Below are positions 42,121 to 59,534 of a DNA stretch of 63,077 bases, piece by piece; the first letter of the stretch is position 1; every line of letters begins with the position of its first letter. This DNA comes from Pseudomonadota bacterium (GTDB lineage Bacteria > Pseudomonadota > Alphaproteobacteria > Rhizobiales > Xanthobacteraceae), in assembly GCA_023451825.1 (NCBI GenBank), contig JAEXYA010000058.1:1-63077 (forward strand), read 5' to 3'. The notes beneath the pieces were generated by a model, which was given only the letters and a program-made list of their open reading frames with translations, had not been told where the DNA came from and did no database searches. Both the position numbers and the translations under genes were made by a program.

Positions 42121-42518
42121 TCCGGGCCTCGCGTGTATCCAGCGATGGCTGCACACAAGAAAGTGTGGGGAAGCTGAGGGAACGACCCTCGAATCTCCAC
42201 GATTGCCGCCCCATATCGGGTCGGCAGCAGGCAAGCGCGGTTTGACGGCGAGAGCGGTAACGTTCTATCCTAAGCCGTTGGGAGATTGGCCAATTTCGGG
42301 CTATTCGATCCGCAGCTAAATGGTTTTGGACGGGCGAGATGCAGCCAGGCATCGCGCACGTCGTTTTGCGTTCTGGGGTCTGAACGCTCGATTTGGGGAT
42401 TTTGTTCCTGAGTTGGGGCGCGGATGTCGGGACGAAGTCGGAAAAATTCAACCCGGAGGCGGCGGCAGCCGTGCTTCGGAAGGATCGCCCCTCCCGGGCG
42501 ACGCAATGAGAGGCCACG

Positions 42519-46637
<4,119 letters not shown>

Positions 46638-46648
46638 TTGATAGCGTC

Positions 46649-46672
46649 ACGCCCGGCCTCGCGGCCGGGCGT
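46649..46672 (+). other. Hairpin between rpoB and rpoC
   Basis: ACGCCCGGCC (46649-46658) pairs perfectly with GGCCGGGCGT (46663-46672) around TCGC. Without a T run it may be an mRNA processing or stability element rather than a terminator. Confidence 0.5.
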
Positions 46673-46761
46673 CTGCGCCGCAGCCCGGACGTATGGCAGC
46701 GCGCGTGACTGAAGAATTTCGAATTTGCTGCTGATGGCGATCGGCACGCGAGGAGAAGACC

Positions 46762-50964
<4,203 letters not shown>

Positions 50965-50988
50965 GTCACGCGGATTCGCTAGAAGTTG

Positions 50989-51017
50989 AAAGGGGCTGGC
51001 TTACGCTGGCCCCTTTT
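50989..51017 (+). terminator. Terminator of the rplJL-rpoBC operon
   Basis: AAAGGGGC (50989-50996) pairs with GCCCCTTT (51009-51016), followed by T residues, 25 nt after the rpoC stop. Confidence 0.8.
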
Positions 51018-51060
51018 CTTTGATTTGATCGTCCCATCCTCTTTGTACGGATGCGATCTC

Positions 51061-51540
51061 ATGAGGCACGATGTGCGGGCTGCTGATGTCAGCGATGCGG
51101 CTGATATCAGCCGTGTCATTATCCGAGCTCTGCGCGAAACCAACGCGAAGGACTACGCACCCGACATCATCGCCCGCGTTGAACTCAGTTTCAGCCCCGC
51201 TGCAGTCGCGCAATTGATCGCCAGACGAGACGTTTTCGTCGCTCTGGTCGATGGCGAGATTGTTGGTACCGGAAGTCTCGACGGGGCAGTGGTTCGCACA
51301 ATGTTCGTGTCGCCCGACTTTCAAGGACGCGGAATCGGTCGGTCATTAGTGCAAACCATCGAAACATTGGCTTCTGAGCGGCAAGTCGCCGTTCTGACCG
51401 TTCCCGCTTCCGTTTCCGCCGAGGCATTTTACGCTCGGTTAGGGTTTGCTGCTGTCCGAGATGCTTACCATGGCGACGAAAGGACGGTCATCATGGAGCG
51501 CGCTCTATCTCTGCCGGCACAAAAAATCGGGCGCCACTGA
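51061..51540 (+). CDS. GNAT-family N-acetyltransferase
   Basis: This 159-residue protein starts at ATG 51061 (MRHDVRAADVSDAADISRVI); the frame is open back to 50986, but that part runs over the terminator. Motif A for acetyl-CoA, MFVSPDFQGRGIGRSLVQTI, lies near 80-100 (Q/RxxGxG/A form QGRGIG), with the ALTVPASVSAEAFYARLGF type motif B after it. The substrate is unknown. Confidence 0.85.
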   Translation: MRHDVRAADVSDAADISRVIIRALRETNAKDYAPDIIARVELSFSPAAVAQLIARRDVFVALVDGEIVGTGSLDGAVVRTMFVSPDFQGRGIGRSLVQTIETLASERQVAVLTVPASVSAEAFYARLGFAAVRDAYHGDERTVIMERALSLPAQKIGRH

Positions 51541-51700
51541 CAGGAATCGAAGGGCCGGTGCGAGCCAGCCCCTAGCTTAAGTGTGGAAACGTCAAAATGC
51601 CGATTCCAAACGACTTTTGAGCCTCCAAGAATATCCTGTTGATGCTCGAATCGTATTCGAGGGTCTAATTTTTCTCGACTAAACCATCACACACTGAAAA

Positions 51701-51946
51701 TCAGCGTTCAGTTTGAATTGCGGTGACGACCAGTTCGCTTCCGTCAATCATTTGGGTTCTTTGCCAAACATTCTTTCGGTTTGGAATTGGCTCAAACCCA
51801 GCGTGCATGCTCTGAGCGGCTTTCGCTTTCAATGCAGCAGGCAGCGCGTGTATCCAGTCGCCGAAGCCCTGATAGTTACTTCGCGTTTGCTGAGCGATGT
51901 AACTGGTCCCCTTGTAGACGGCGACATAAGTGTAAAGTGGCATCAT
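51701..51946 (-). CDS. Small hypothetical protein
   Basis: This protein of about 80 residues starts at ATG 51943 or 51946. It opens with a beta strand (MPLYTYVAVYKGTSYIAQQT) and has an evenly mixed soluble composition (NYQGFGDWIHALPAALKAKA). No family is recognised. The next 300 bp to the PIN gene (51947-52254) hold no gene I can support. Confidence 0.5.
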   Translation of the reverse strand: MMPLYTYVAVYKGTSYIAQQTRSNYQGFGDWIHALPAALKAKAAQSMHAGFEPIPNRKNVWQRTQMIDGSELVVTAIQTER

Positions 51947-52254
51947 GCCTCCCAGATCATTTCGACGCGCTGACCTCTCTCAACGCAAGTCCGTGACCAC
52001 TCCCATCAGGGCTGCCATCGGTAACATAATCCGAGGTGCATCGCAGCCGCCTTGTTGTAGAATCTGACATTGCCCGCTCGAAGATGGAGACACACTTCTG
52101 GCTCTTCCAGAAGAAATCTCCGCCATGGTTGGGACCCGGAATTCTCTGTCGAATAAGGGGCATTGGAGGTGGAGTAAGAATTCCACATTTGAGCTATGGG
52201 CTGGCCGGCGCGAGCCACTCCTTTTTCGTGATGTGAACGCCGATGACAGTTGAG

Positions 52255-52866
52255 CTAAAGGCGATTGGCGGCTGCTGCTACAAGATCAGTCCATATCGTG
52301 TCGGCTTCGATCGCAAGGCGCCGATCGATCCAGCTCATCGCATCGAAGGGATGTGCGACGAGCAGATCGATGCCGGAGCGCCGATGTCGCAAGGCGTATA
52401 GCTGTCTTGCACGAGAGGCCGCCCCGATGATTTGTGTATCGACGTGGAGAGCATCGTCCGTTTTGAAATCTTTCAGGTTATCCGTCACAAGGAGCGACGC
52501 TTTTGCCGCGAACGCGGTCGCCAGCACGCCTGCGTCCTCGACATCGCTCATCGCGAATTGCTCGCGGCCATCGCCAAGCAACAGATAGGGATCGAGACGG
52601 TCGGGACCGGACTGCATGATGTCCTTGACCGCCGCACAATAGGCTTCCGCGGTCGCCGAACCGGCGCCTATGCGCTCCAACACGGTTTGCAGCGTATCGA
52701 GCATTTCGAGCGAGACGATCAACTGCACATCGCGTTTGTCCCATCGGCCTTGGCTCACGATGGAAACCAGCCGCTGGGCTGCGGTGTTACGACGTCCTTT
52801 GGCGGCTGCCAAAAGGTTTGCCACCCAAATATTGACGTCGAGAACGATGCGCAGCGATGCCGTCAC
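52255..52866 (-). CDS. PIN-domain ribonuclease toxin
   Basis: This 203-residue protein has the acidic residues of a PIN nuclease: D10 in IVLDVNIW, E54 in SLEML, D111 in SDVEDAGVLATAF and D129 in VTDNLKDF. It is longer than VapC (about 130), with an extra C-terminal helical part. Its start overlaps the stop of the RHH gene by 4 nt. It should cut RNA, possibly tRNA, when released from its partner. Confidence 0.8.
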   Translation of the reverse strand: MTASLRIVLDVNIWVANLLAAAKGRRNTAAQRLVSIVSQGRWDKRDVQLIVSLEMLDTLQTVLERIGAGSATAEAYCAAVKDIMQSGPDRLDPYLLLGDGREQFAMSDVEDAGVLATAFAAKASLLVTDNLKDFKTDDALHVDTQIIGAASRARQLYALRHRRSGIDLLVAHPFDAMSWIDRRLAIEADTIWTDLVAAAANRL

Positions 52867-53225
52867 GGATTTGGCTTCGCCTGCCGGACTTCTTCGGCAA
52901 GGCGGGTCGCTTCTTCCAGGAGATCGCGCTCTTCCGAGATGTCAGACCGCTCCGTCATCAAGCCTTCGGCAACCAGCTGCTCGGTCGCGATTTCCAGTCG
53001 AATACGCGCGACGGTCGCCTGCATTTCGCGGGCGATCCGCTTTGAGGCCTTCGCATCGTGGGATGACTGCAGTTCGAGCAGCGTGTCGCGCAGTTCTTTC
53101 GGCAGACCCATGAAGACCGTGAGAGCGCTGGAGACGACGTTGGACGTAGATCGGTGCTCCTTGTCCGCCACGACGCGCACCTTCTTGGCCATCTGATCAT
53201 CGACATTAGCTGAAATAGTCGCCAT
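52863..53225 (-). CDS. RHH-type antitoxin partner of the PIN protein
   Basis: This 120-residue protein starts at ATG 53225. MATISANVDDQMAKKVRVVA followed by HRSTSNVVSSALTVFM is a ribbon-helix-helix fold for DNA binding and dimerisation; the C-terminal acidic helix (ISEERDLLEEATRLAEEVRQ) would wrap the toxin. Co-translated with the PIN gene, it probably autorepresses the pair. The 446-nt gap upstream (53226-53671) shows no gene. Confidence 0.75.
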   Translation of the reverse strand: MATISANVDDQMAKKVRVVADKEHRSTSNVVSSALTVFMGLPKELRDTLLELQSSHDAKASKRIAREMQATVARIRLEIATEQLVAEGLMTERSDISEERDLLEEATRLAEEVRQAKPNP

Positions 53226-53671
53226 ATCGCCCTCGTATATAGAAGTGACGCGTTTCTATATCGCCCAGTTTTGCAGGGTTTGCAACCGGTTGCAGCAATC
53301 CTTAGTTTCAATTTGCGGCGTCGGCCCCGGTGTTGTCGTTGTCCGATGCCGCGAATTGGTTCGGGCATCGCCGGCTTGAGCGCAAGATCGAGGATCCTCA
53401 GCGCGGCATGGGGCTGACCAGAATCAATGGGCCGGTGCACAGCCGGGTTTTCTTTGCGGGTTAGCGCAATTTGACCCATCGCATAGACTTTGCCACCTCC
53501 GTTCATCTTTCCTTCAGATCGAAAATGGTCTTAGTTCGAATGGTTTAGTGTGCTTCGAGGCGGGCAGGCAGCAGCCTTGCGCCGGCCCGGATTCCGCCAC
53601 GGCGACGAATGCGCTAGATCGATTCACGCCGGGGGCGACCGGCACCAAATTCAGGGCGCGAAAGAATTTAG

Positions 53672-55729
53672 ATGCTTGATCTTGCGATTGTTGGTGGTGG
53701 TCCGGGCGGCCTGATGAGCGCCTGGTATCTCAAGAAGAAGCTCGGCGATCTCTGCCGGGTCACCATCTATGAGGCTTCGGACCGTCTCGGCGGCAAGATC
53801 GTCACGCGCAAGTTCGACACATCTGATGCGATGTATGAAGCCGGCGTTGCCGAGATCTACGACTATTCGATGATCGGGCCGGATCCGCTGCGCGAGCTGA
53901 TCCAGCATTTCGGCCTGCAGACGATCCCGATGGATGCCGAGCAGGTGATGCTCGACGGCGAGCTGATCGACGACGTGCCCGGCATGCGCAGGAAATACGG
54001 CGCCAAGACTGCGGCAGCGATCGAAGCCTTCCGCAAGAAGTGCGCGAAGATGATCTCGCCGCTGGAATATTATGAAGGCGTCGGCGCGCACGACAACGAA
54101 AATCCCTGGGCGTGGATCAATGCCGAGGAGCTGCTTGACCGCGAAGTCAGCGATCCAACCGCAAAGCGCTTCTTCAAGGCCATGGCGCGCTCGGATATCG
54201 CCACCGAGGCGCATAACACCAACGGCCTCAATGCCCTCAAGAACTTCGTGATGGATGTGGACGGCTATATCGGCCTGTATTCGATCCAGAACGGCAATGA
54301 GCAACTGATCGACTGCCTGCGCTCGGAAGTGAACGCCGATATCGCGCTCAATCATCGCGTCCTCAAGGTCGGCAAGACCGAAGAGGGGCGCTATCGCCTC
54401 GACATGATGAACGGCAAGGGGCCGGAAGCGCGCGACTTCGATCTGGTCGTGATGTGCCTGCCGCATTCCTGGCTCGCCACCATGCGCTGGAGCGGCGAGG
54501 ACCTGCGCAGCTCCATGGTCAAGCATGTCGCTTACTTCGATCGCCCCGCGCATTATCTGCGCGTCTCCATTCTGTTCGATACCCCGTTCTGGGGCGACCA
54601 GATCCCCGGCGCCTGGTTCATGTCCGAAGCCTTCGGCGGCTGCTGCGTCTATAATGAAGGCGCGCGCCACGATGTCGGCAAGCACGGCGTGCTCAACTGG
54701 CTGATCGCCGGCTCCGATGCGCTGGCCTTCGCCAATCTCTCCGACGAAGAACTGATCGACGCCGCGATCAAGTCGCTGCCGGCCTCGTTTGGCGATGCGC
54801 GATCGCATCTTGTCGAAGGCAAGATCCATCGCTGGCTGTCGTCAGTGAATTCGATCCCCGGCGGCATGCCGGTGCGCGACGTGATGACCAATCACCGGCC
54901 GGAGCCGAAGGGCCATCCGGGCATCGTGGTGGTCGGCGACTATCTGTTCGACTCCACGCTGAACGGTCTGCTCGATTCCTCGGATGCCGCCACCGACATC
55001 ATCGTCACCGAGATGATGAAGCTGCGCCGCGCGCAGGGCGTCAATGGCGTCGTCGCCTCCGACAGGATCGACAACAACTACTTCAAGAACTATCGCAATG
55101 CCGGGCCTTACAGCGAAGTCTGGAGTCAGTTCACCGATCCCGACTATCTGACCAAACTGATCAAGATCGTCTGGGGCCGCGCCAAGGGCTACAAGTTGCT
55201 GGTGGCCGGCTCGTCATCGGGCGAGCTGGTCGGCGCGCTGCGCACCAAGGGGATCGATGCCTGGGGCGTCGAGAACAACAAGGCGATCCACGCCAAGACG
55301 CCGAAGGCGCTGCAGAAGTACAACAAGCTCGGCTCCATCACCGATCTGCCGTTCAAGGACGAGCAGTTCGACTTCGTGTTCGAGACGTCGCTGTGCCACG
55401 TCGCCGACAAGCAGGTGACGGCGGCCATCGAGGAGCTCAACCGCGTCATCAAGACCGGCCTGATCTTCGGCTCGGTGACCTCCGACATGGCGCCGGCGGT
55501 GATCGATCGCTACGACCTTTTGCGCGGCGTGAAGAAGCTTGGCACCTGGTGGGAATGGTCGGAACTGTTCTTCGGCAACGGTTTTGATCTCTCCATGCAC
55601 CGCCGCGATTGCACCGAGCAGGTGTGGGAAGCGACGCTCGCAGCCGGGAAGGGCCCCGGCCACTGGTACGCCGACGCGGACAGTCTGCGTTATTCGTTCT
55701 TCGACAAGGTCGAGGCGGAAGAGGACTAA
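53672..55729 (+). CDS. FAD-dependent oxidoreductase fused to a methyltransferase
   Basis: This 685-residue protein has two domains. The N-terminal part (about 1-440) is an amine-oxidase/phytoene-desaturase-like FAD domain, opening with LAIVGGGPGGLMSAWYL and closing with GIVVVGDYLFDSTLNGLLDS. The C-terminal part (about 470-660) is a class I SAM-dependent methyltransferase with motif I LLVAGSSSGELVGAL near 508 and ITDLPFKDEQFDFVFETSL. Fusion implies two consecutive steps on one substrate. An ABC exporter follows 180 nt later, separated by a palindromic repeat. The product is unknown. Confidence 0.85.
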   Translation: MLDLAIVGGGPGGLMSAWYLKKKLGDLCRVTIYEASDRLGGKIVTRKFDTSDAMYEAGVAEIYDYSMIGPDPLRELIQHFGLQTIPMDAEQVMLDGELIDDVPGMRRKYGAKTAAAIEAFRKKCAKMISPLEYYEGVGAHDNENPWAWINAEELLDREVSDPTAKRFFKAMARSDIATEAHNTNGLNALKNFVMDVDGYIGLYSIQNGNEQLIDCLRSEVNADIALNHRVLKVGKTEEGRYRLDMMNGKGPEARDFDLVVMCLPHSWLATMRWSGEDLRSSMVKHVAYFDRPAHYLRVSILFDTPFWGDQIPGAWFMSEAFGGCCVYNEGARHDVGKHGVLNWLIAGSDALAFANLSDEELIDAAIKSLPASFGDARSHLVEGKIHRWLSSVNSIPGGMPVRDVMTNHRPEPKGHPGIVVVGDYLFDSTLNGLLDSSDAATDIIVTEMMKLRRAQGVNGVVASDRIDNNYFKNYRNAGPYSEVWSQFTDPDYLTKLIKIVWGRAKGYKLLVAGSSSGELVGALRTKGIDAWGVENNKAIHAKTPKALQKYNKLGSITDLPFKDEQFDFVFETSLCHVADKQVTAAIEELNRVIKTGLIFGSVTSDMAPAVIDRYDLLRGVKKLGTWWEWSELFFGNGFDLSMHRRDCTEQVWEATLAAGKGPGHWYADADSLRYSFFDKVEAEED

Positions 55730-55737
55730 AGCTCCGC

Positions 55738-55851
55738 GGCCGTAGGATGGGTTGAGCGCAGGCGCGATAGCGCCGAAGCGAAAACCCATCAGCCGAGCTT
55801 GCGGCAAGGAACAGTGATGGGTTTTCGCTCCGCTCAACCCATCCTACGGCC
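55738..55851. repeat. Palindromic intergenic repeat
   Basis: A 21-bp arm (GGCCGTAGGATGGGTTGAGCG, 55738-55758) is inverted at 55831-55851, and an inner 14-bp arm (GCGAAAACCCATCA, 55778-55791) at 55815-55828. The 114-bp element would fold into a long cruciform or RNA hairpin. It lies between the fusion enzyme and the ABC exporter, and its words are typical of dispersed repeats in Bradyrhizobium and Rhodopseudomonas relatives. Confidence 0.8.
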
Positions 55852-55955
55852 GCCTGTCTTGTGGCGGCCTTTTGCGGAACCGATCCTGATCGCATAGACT
55901 TCACGTCGTGGCTGTAGAAGCCACGACATTGATTCTTGCAAAAACGGTCCGGTTC

Positions 55956-58007
55956 ATGGCGTCGAAGCCTCCTGAAAAACCTGCCTCCGACGACGCTAAA
56001 GCGACCGATCCGCTGGACGGAAAATTTGCGCTGCCGGTCGGTGTGGCCGCGGCGTCGGTGCCGAGCACCAAGCCGCCGGCGCCGGAAAAACTCGTCACGG
56101 AAAAGAACGTCAAGGCCAAGTCCGTCGAGGACGAGGATGAGGACGACGATGATGACGATGACGACGACGAGGAGCTCGTCGTTTTCACCGCGCGCGAAGC
56201 CGCCGGCGCCTTTGGCACCATCTATGCCTTCACGCGGCCGTTCCTGGCCAATCGCCGCAAGATGCTGGCCTTTGTCGGCTTCGGCGTTCTGGTCGAGACG
56301 TTGTTCAACGTCATCATGCCGCTCAGCCTCAAATTCCTCATCGACGATGCGCTCGGCGAGGAAGATTTTGACGCGCTGATCAAGATCCTGTCGGTGCTCG
56401 CCGTCGCCGGCATCATCACCTCGATCGTGGCGATCTGGTATGAACGCTGGGACGCGCGGCTCGCTTCATCGATCATCTCCAGCGCGCGCGAGCGCTTGTT
56501 CGGACACGTGCAGGAGCTGCCGTCGGCCTATTTCGCGCGCACCAAGCGCGGCGAAACGCTGTCGCGTTTCTCCGTTGACATGGCGTCCTACGAGACCTGC
56601 ATCAAAAGCTTCGCCAACAGCGCGTTGCTGCCGTTTCTCGAACTGATCGCCGGCATCCTGCTGATGTTCTATCTGAACTGGCAGCTGGCATTGGTGGCGC
56701 TGCTGATCTTCCCGATCACGCTGATCGGCCCGCGCATTCTCACGCCCAAGGCGGTGCAGGCCAATTACGAGCAGAAGCAGAGCGAAGCGTCGATCCTCGG
56801 CACCATCCAGGAAAACATCGCCGCACAGGCCGTGATCAAGGCCTTTAGTCTGCAGCGCCGCACCCTGGGCTGGTTCCGACTGCGCAATGACGACACCCAG
56901 AAGAAGATCGCCGCGGCGACCTTCCTCTCAACCATGGTCGAGCGCTCGGTCACCATCTCGGTGCTGATGCTGCATCTCGTGGTGCTGGCCATCGGCGCCT
57001 ATCTCGCCACCAAAGGCCAGATCACCGTCGGCACCTTCGTCACCTTCGAGAGCGCGTTCTGGGAGGTGTCGTATAACATCGCCCATGTGATGCACTTCAT
57101 CCCGGTGTCGATCCAGACGGCCGCCGCCGTGCAGCATATGAACGAGATGCTGGACGAGCCGACCCGCGGCTCCGACAAGCCCAACGCGCCGGAATTGCCG
57201 CGTGTCGAAAACAACATCACGTTTGATCGCGTCACGTTCCAATACGAAAACAGCCGCGCGCCGGTGCTGGACAATCTCAGCCTCAAGCTCGATGTCGGCA
57301 AGAAGATCGCCATCGTCGGCCCGTCGGGCTCGGGCAAGAGCACGCTGCTGAACCTGATCCTGCGGCTCTATATGCCGGACGAAGGCAAGCTGACCATCGA
57401 CGGCGTGGACATTCGCAAGGTGACGCGCGAGTCGCTGCGCAGCCATATGGCTGTCGTGTTCCAGGAGAACATGCTGTTCAACATGTCGATCCGCGAAAAC
57501 ATCCGGCTCGGCAAGGAAGGCGCGACCGACGAGGATGTGGTGGAGGCAGCCAAGAAGGCCGAGATCCATCGTTACATCATGAGCCTGCCGGACAAATACG
57601 ACACGCAGGTCGGCGAGCGCGGCGACACGCTGTCCGGCGGCCAGCGCCAGCGCATCGCGATCGCGCGTGCCATCGTGCGCAATCCATCGGTGCTGTTGCT
57701 GGACGAGGCGACGTCCGCGCTCGACCAGACCACGGAAGCGGCGCTGAACGCCACGTTGTTCAAGCTCGCCGAAGGCCGCACCATGATTTCATCGACGCAC
57801 CGGCTGACGTCGGTGGTGGAGATGGACGAGATCATCGTCATCAGCGGGGGCAGGGTGATCGAGCGCGGCTCGCATGCGGAGCTGCTGGCGCTCGGCGGGA
57901 CCTACCGCGAACTCTGGGACAACCAGGGACGTCATACCGCTGATGAGGATGACGACGAAGACGAGGATGATGAGGACGAGGAGGATGAAGACGACGAGGA
58001 GGAGTAA
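55956..58007 (+). CDS. ABC exporter with acidic N- and C-terminal tails
   Basis: This 683-residue half-transporter starts at ATG 55956 (MASKPPEKPA); GTG 55908 is an alternative. A Pro/Ala/acidic N-terminal tail with a DDDDDDDDD run (about 60-75) precedes six membrane helices (about 90-370). The ATPase has GPSGSGKST, LSGGQRQRIAIARAIV and VLLLDEATSALD. The C-terminus is a 25-residue Asp/Glu tract. It resembles lipid or drug exporters of the MsbA type; the tails are unusual. It may export the product of the upstream fusion enzyme. Confidence 0.9.
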   Translation: MASKPPEKPASDDAKATDPLDGKFALPVGVAAASVPSTKPPAPEKLVTEKNVKAKSVEDEDEDDDDDDDDDEELVVFTAREAAGAFGTIYAFTRPFLANRRKMLAFVGFGVLVETLFNVIMPLSLKFLIDDALGEEDFDALIKILSVLAVAGIITSIVAIWYERWDARLASSIISSARERLFGHVQELPSAYFARTKRGETLSRFSVDMASYETCIKSFANSALLPFLELIAGILLMFYLNWQLALVALLIFPITLIGPRILTPKAVQANYEQKQSEASILGTIQENIAAQAVIKAFSLQRRTLGWFRLRNDDTQKKIAAATFLSTMVERSVTISVLMLHLVVLAIGAYLATKGQITVGTFVTFESAFWEVSYNIAHVMHFIPVSIQTAAAVQHMNEMLDEPTRGSDKPNAPELPRVENNITFDRVTFQYENSRAPVLDNLSLKLDVGKKIAIVGPSGSGKSTLLNLILRLYMPDEGKLTIDGVDIRKVTRESLRSHMAVVFQENMLFNMSIRENIRLGKEGATDEDVVEAAKKAEIHRYIMSLPDKYDTQVGERGDTLSGGQRQRIAIARAIVRNPSVLLLDEATSALDQTTEAALNATLFKLAEGRTMISSTHRLTSVVEMDEIIVISGGRVIERGSHAELLALGGTYRELWDNQGRHTADEDDDEDEDDEDEEDEDDEEE

Positions 58008-58028
58008 TAATCCTCTCCTCCGACTGTC

Positions 58029-58120
58029 GCCGCCCGGCTTGACCGGGCGATCCAGTAAACGCCGGCATCGGTGATAGGGGCGCACCGCTTGCGTTTACTG
58101 GATCCCCGCTTTCGCGGGGA
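58029..58120. repeat. Second palindromic intergenic repeat
   Basis: CGCCCGG/CCGGGCG (58030-58048), GATCCAGTAAACGC (58049-58062) inverted as GCGTTTACTGGATC (58091-58104), and CCCCGC/GCGGGG (58104-58119) build three nested hairpins after the ABC gene. It is unlike the repeat at 55738. A dispersed REP-like element of this bacterial group is likely. Confidence 0.75.
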
Positions 58121-58138
58121 TGACAATGCGGGAGCGGG

Positions 58139-58738
58139 TCAGGCTTCCCGCAACAACCCCGAAGCCAATTCCCGAAACGCGTCCACCGCCTTCGGCAGCA
58201 CCGCTTCCGGCTCCTTCGCCGCCGCAACCCACAGCGCTGCATTGAGCGCCGCGCCGTTGATCAGCCGCGCTGCTGCTTCCGCATCGACGTCCTTCACCAC
58301 CCCATCGGCGATCAGCTTCTGAACTGCCTGCGTGGTCGTGCGCAGGCACGCCGTCTGGTTCGGCCATTGCGAGGGATCGCCGAGCACGGCGGGGCCATCC
58401 AGCAGCATGATGCGCTGGATCTCGGGCTCCAGCGCCATTTCGATATAAGCCACGCCCTCGATCATGAAGCCGTGCCAAAGCGTCTCTGCCTGGCTGGACG
58501 CCACCCGCATCCGCGCCAGCATCTCCGCATCGATCTGGTCGATCACGGCCTGCAGCAGGCCCTTCTTGTCGCCAAAATTGTGATAGAGCGCGCCGCGCGT
58601 CAGCCCAGCCTCGGCGGTGAGGTCGTCCATGGAGGAGGCGGCGTAGCCTTTCTCGGCAAAGGCCTTGCGCGCCGAAGCGATCAGCTTGCCCCGCGTTTCC
58701 TCCATCATCTGCGCGCGCTTGCCCGTCGCCACCGTCAT
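58139..58738 (-). CDS. TetR-family transcriptional repressor
   Basis: This 199-residue protein starts at ATG 58738 (MTVATGKRAQMMEETRGKLI); the frame is open to 58861 but runs across its own operator. The helix-turn-helix is GYAASSMDDLTAEAGLTRGA then LYHNFGDKKGLLQAVID at about 28-65. The C-terminal domain would bind an unknown ligand. It is divergent from ridA with a nested palindrome between, so it most likely represses itself and ridA. Confidence 0.9.
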   Translation of the reverse strand: MTVATGKRAQMMEETRGKLIASARKAFAEKGYAASSMDDLTAEAGLTRGALYHNFGDKKGLLQAVIDQIDAEMLARMRVASSQAETLWHGFMIEGVAYIEMALEPEIQRIMLLDGPAVLGDPSQWPNQTACLRTTTQAVQKLIADGVVKDVDAEAAARLINGAALNAALWVAAAKEPEAVLPKAVDAFRELASGLLREA

Positions 58739-58747
58739 TCTCCGTTC

Positions 58748-58789
58748 GCATACATTGCGTATGTCAATATTGACATACGATCCGTATGC
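58748..58789. promoter_or_regulatory. Nested palindromic operator between tetR and ridA
   Basis: GTATGTCAATATTGACATAC at 58759-58778 is a perfect 20-bp palindrome. GCATAC (58748-58753) and GTATGC (58784-58789) flank it symmetrically about the same centre, giving two extra half-sites. This is a strong TetR-type operator, probably bound by two dimers. Confidence 0.85.
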
Positions 58790-58850
58790 TCCCAAGTAAT
58801 CGCGTACGGCGCGTATATCAACCGGCGCGCCGATTGGGAACAGGCGAGAC

Positions 58851-59243
58851 ATGATGGCCAAACGCGACGCAATCTTCCCTGCCGGCCGGCAGGCGCTTTA
58901 CGAGATCAACAGCTATTCAGCGGCGATCCGGTCGGGAGATCTGCTCTTCGTCTCCGGGCAGGTTGGCAGCCGCGAGGACGGCTCGCCTGAGGCGGATTTC
59001 GCCAAACAGGTGCAACTGGCCTTCGACAACCTCGCCAGCGTCCTGAAGGCCGCAGGCGCGTCCTATGACGACATCGTCGATGTCACGACCTTCCATACCG
59101 ATCCGCAGACTCAGTTCGAGACCGTCAATGCCGTCCGCGCCATGATCTTCCCGGACAAGCCTTATCCGAACTGGACCGCTGTCGGCGTCAATTGGCTCGC
59201 CGGCTTCGATTTCGAGATCAAGGTCATCGCCCGGCTGCCTTAA
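58851..59243 (+). CDS. RidA/YjgF-family enamine/imine deaminase
   Basis: This protein of about 130 residues starts at ATG 58851 or 58854. It has the family pattern SGDLLFVSGQVGSREDG, TFHTDPQTQF, the conserved Arg in NAVRAMIF and YPNWTAVGVNWLA. RidA proteins hydrolyse reactive enamines and imines made by PLP enzymes; related subfamilies act in catabolic routes. Its control by a dedicated TetR suggests an inducible, perhaps catabolic, role. Confidence 0.85.
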   Translation: MMAKRDAIFPAGRQALYEINSYSAAIRSGDLLFVSGQVGSREDGSPEADFAKQVQLAFDNLASVLKAAGASYDDIVDVTTFHTDPQTQFETVNAVRAMIFPDKPYPNWTAVGVNWLAGFDFEIKVIARLP

Positions 59244-59271
59244 CGAACAGGTAATGGCCTGAACCCCGATT

Positions 59272-59310
59272 CTCCCGATTCTGACCGCGCTATGACGCGG
59301 GAATCGGGAG
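59272..59310 (+). terminator. Hairpin after ridA
   Basis: CTCCCGATTC (59272-59281) pairs with GAATCGGGAG (59301-59310), with CCGCG/CGCGG inside. There is no T run, so termination may be partial. The rest of the gap to rpsL carries the str promoter and no gene I trust. Confidence 0.5.
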
Positions 59311-59505
59311 GAGGGGGCGGAATCGTCCGTTTCGGGGTTAAAGAATCTCTTCCAACTGCCATTCAGTCGTCATCAAACTGCAGTTTTGGAGTCCGCGCAC
59401 GGAGCGGTGGATGACCTTGAATCCATGCGGATTCAGCGTGATTTTCCGGGGCTTCGCGTGCTAAAAAACCCTGCGGCACAAGCGTATTTTGCATGTGGAT
59501 AGGTG

Positions 59506-59534
59506 TTGACTTGCCTAACCCCTGCGGATACAAC
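59506..59534 (+). promoter_or_regulatory. Promoter of the str operon
   Basis: TTGACT (59506-59511) and TACAAC (59529-59534) are 17 bp apart. The pair matches the secE promoter layout (TTGACC-17-TACAAA). It gives a leader of about 380 nt before rpsL, in which no reading frame is convincing. Confidence 0.7.

Noticed and set aside
51957..52236. Short frames on both strands between the 80-residue gene and the PIN gene
   Set aside because: None has a Shine-Dalgarno site or protein-like pattern; they contradict each other in frame.
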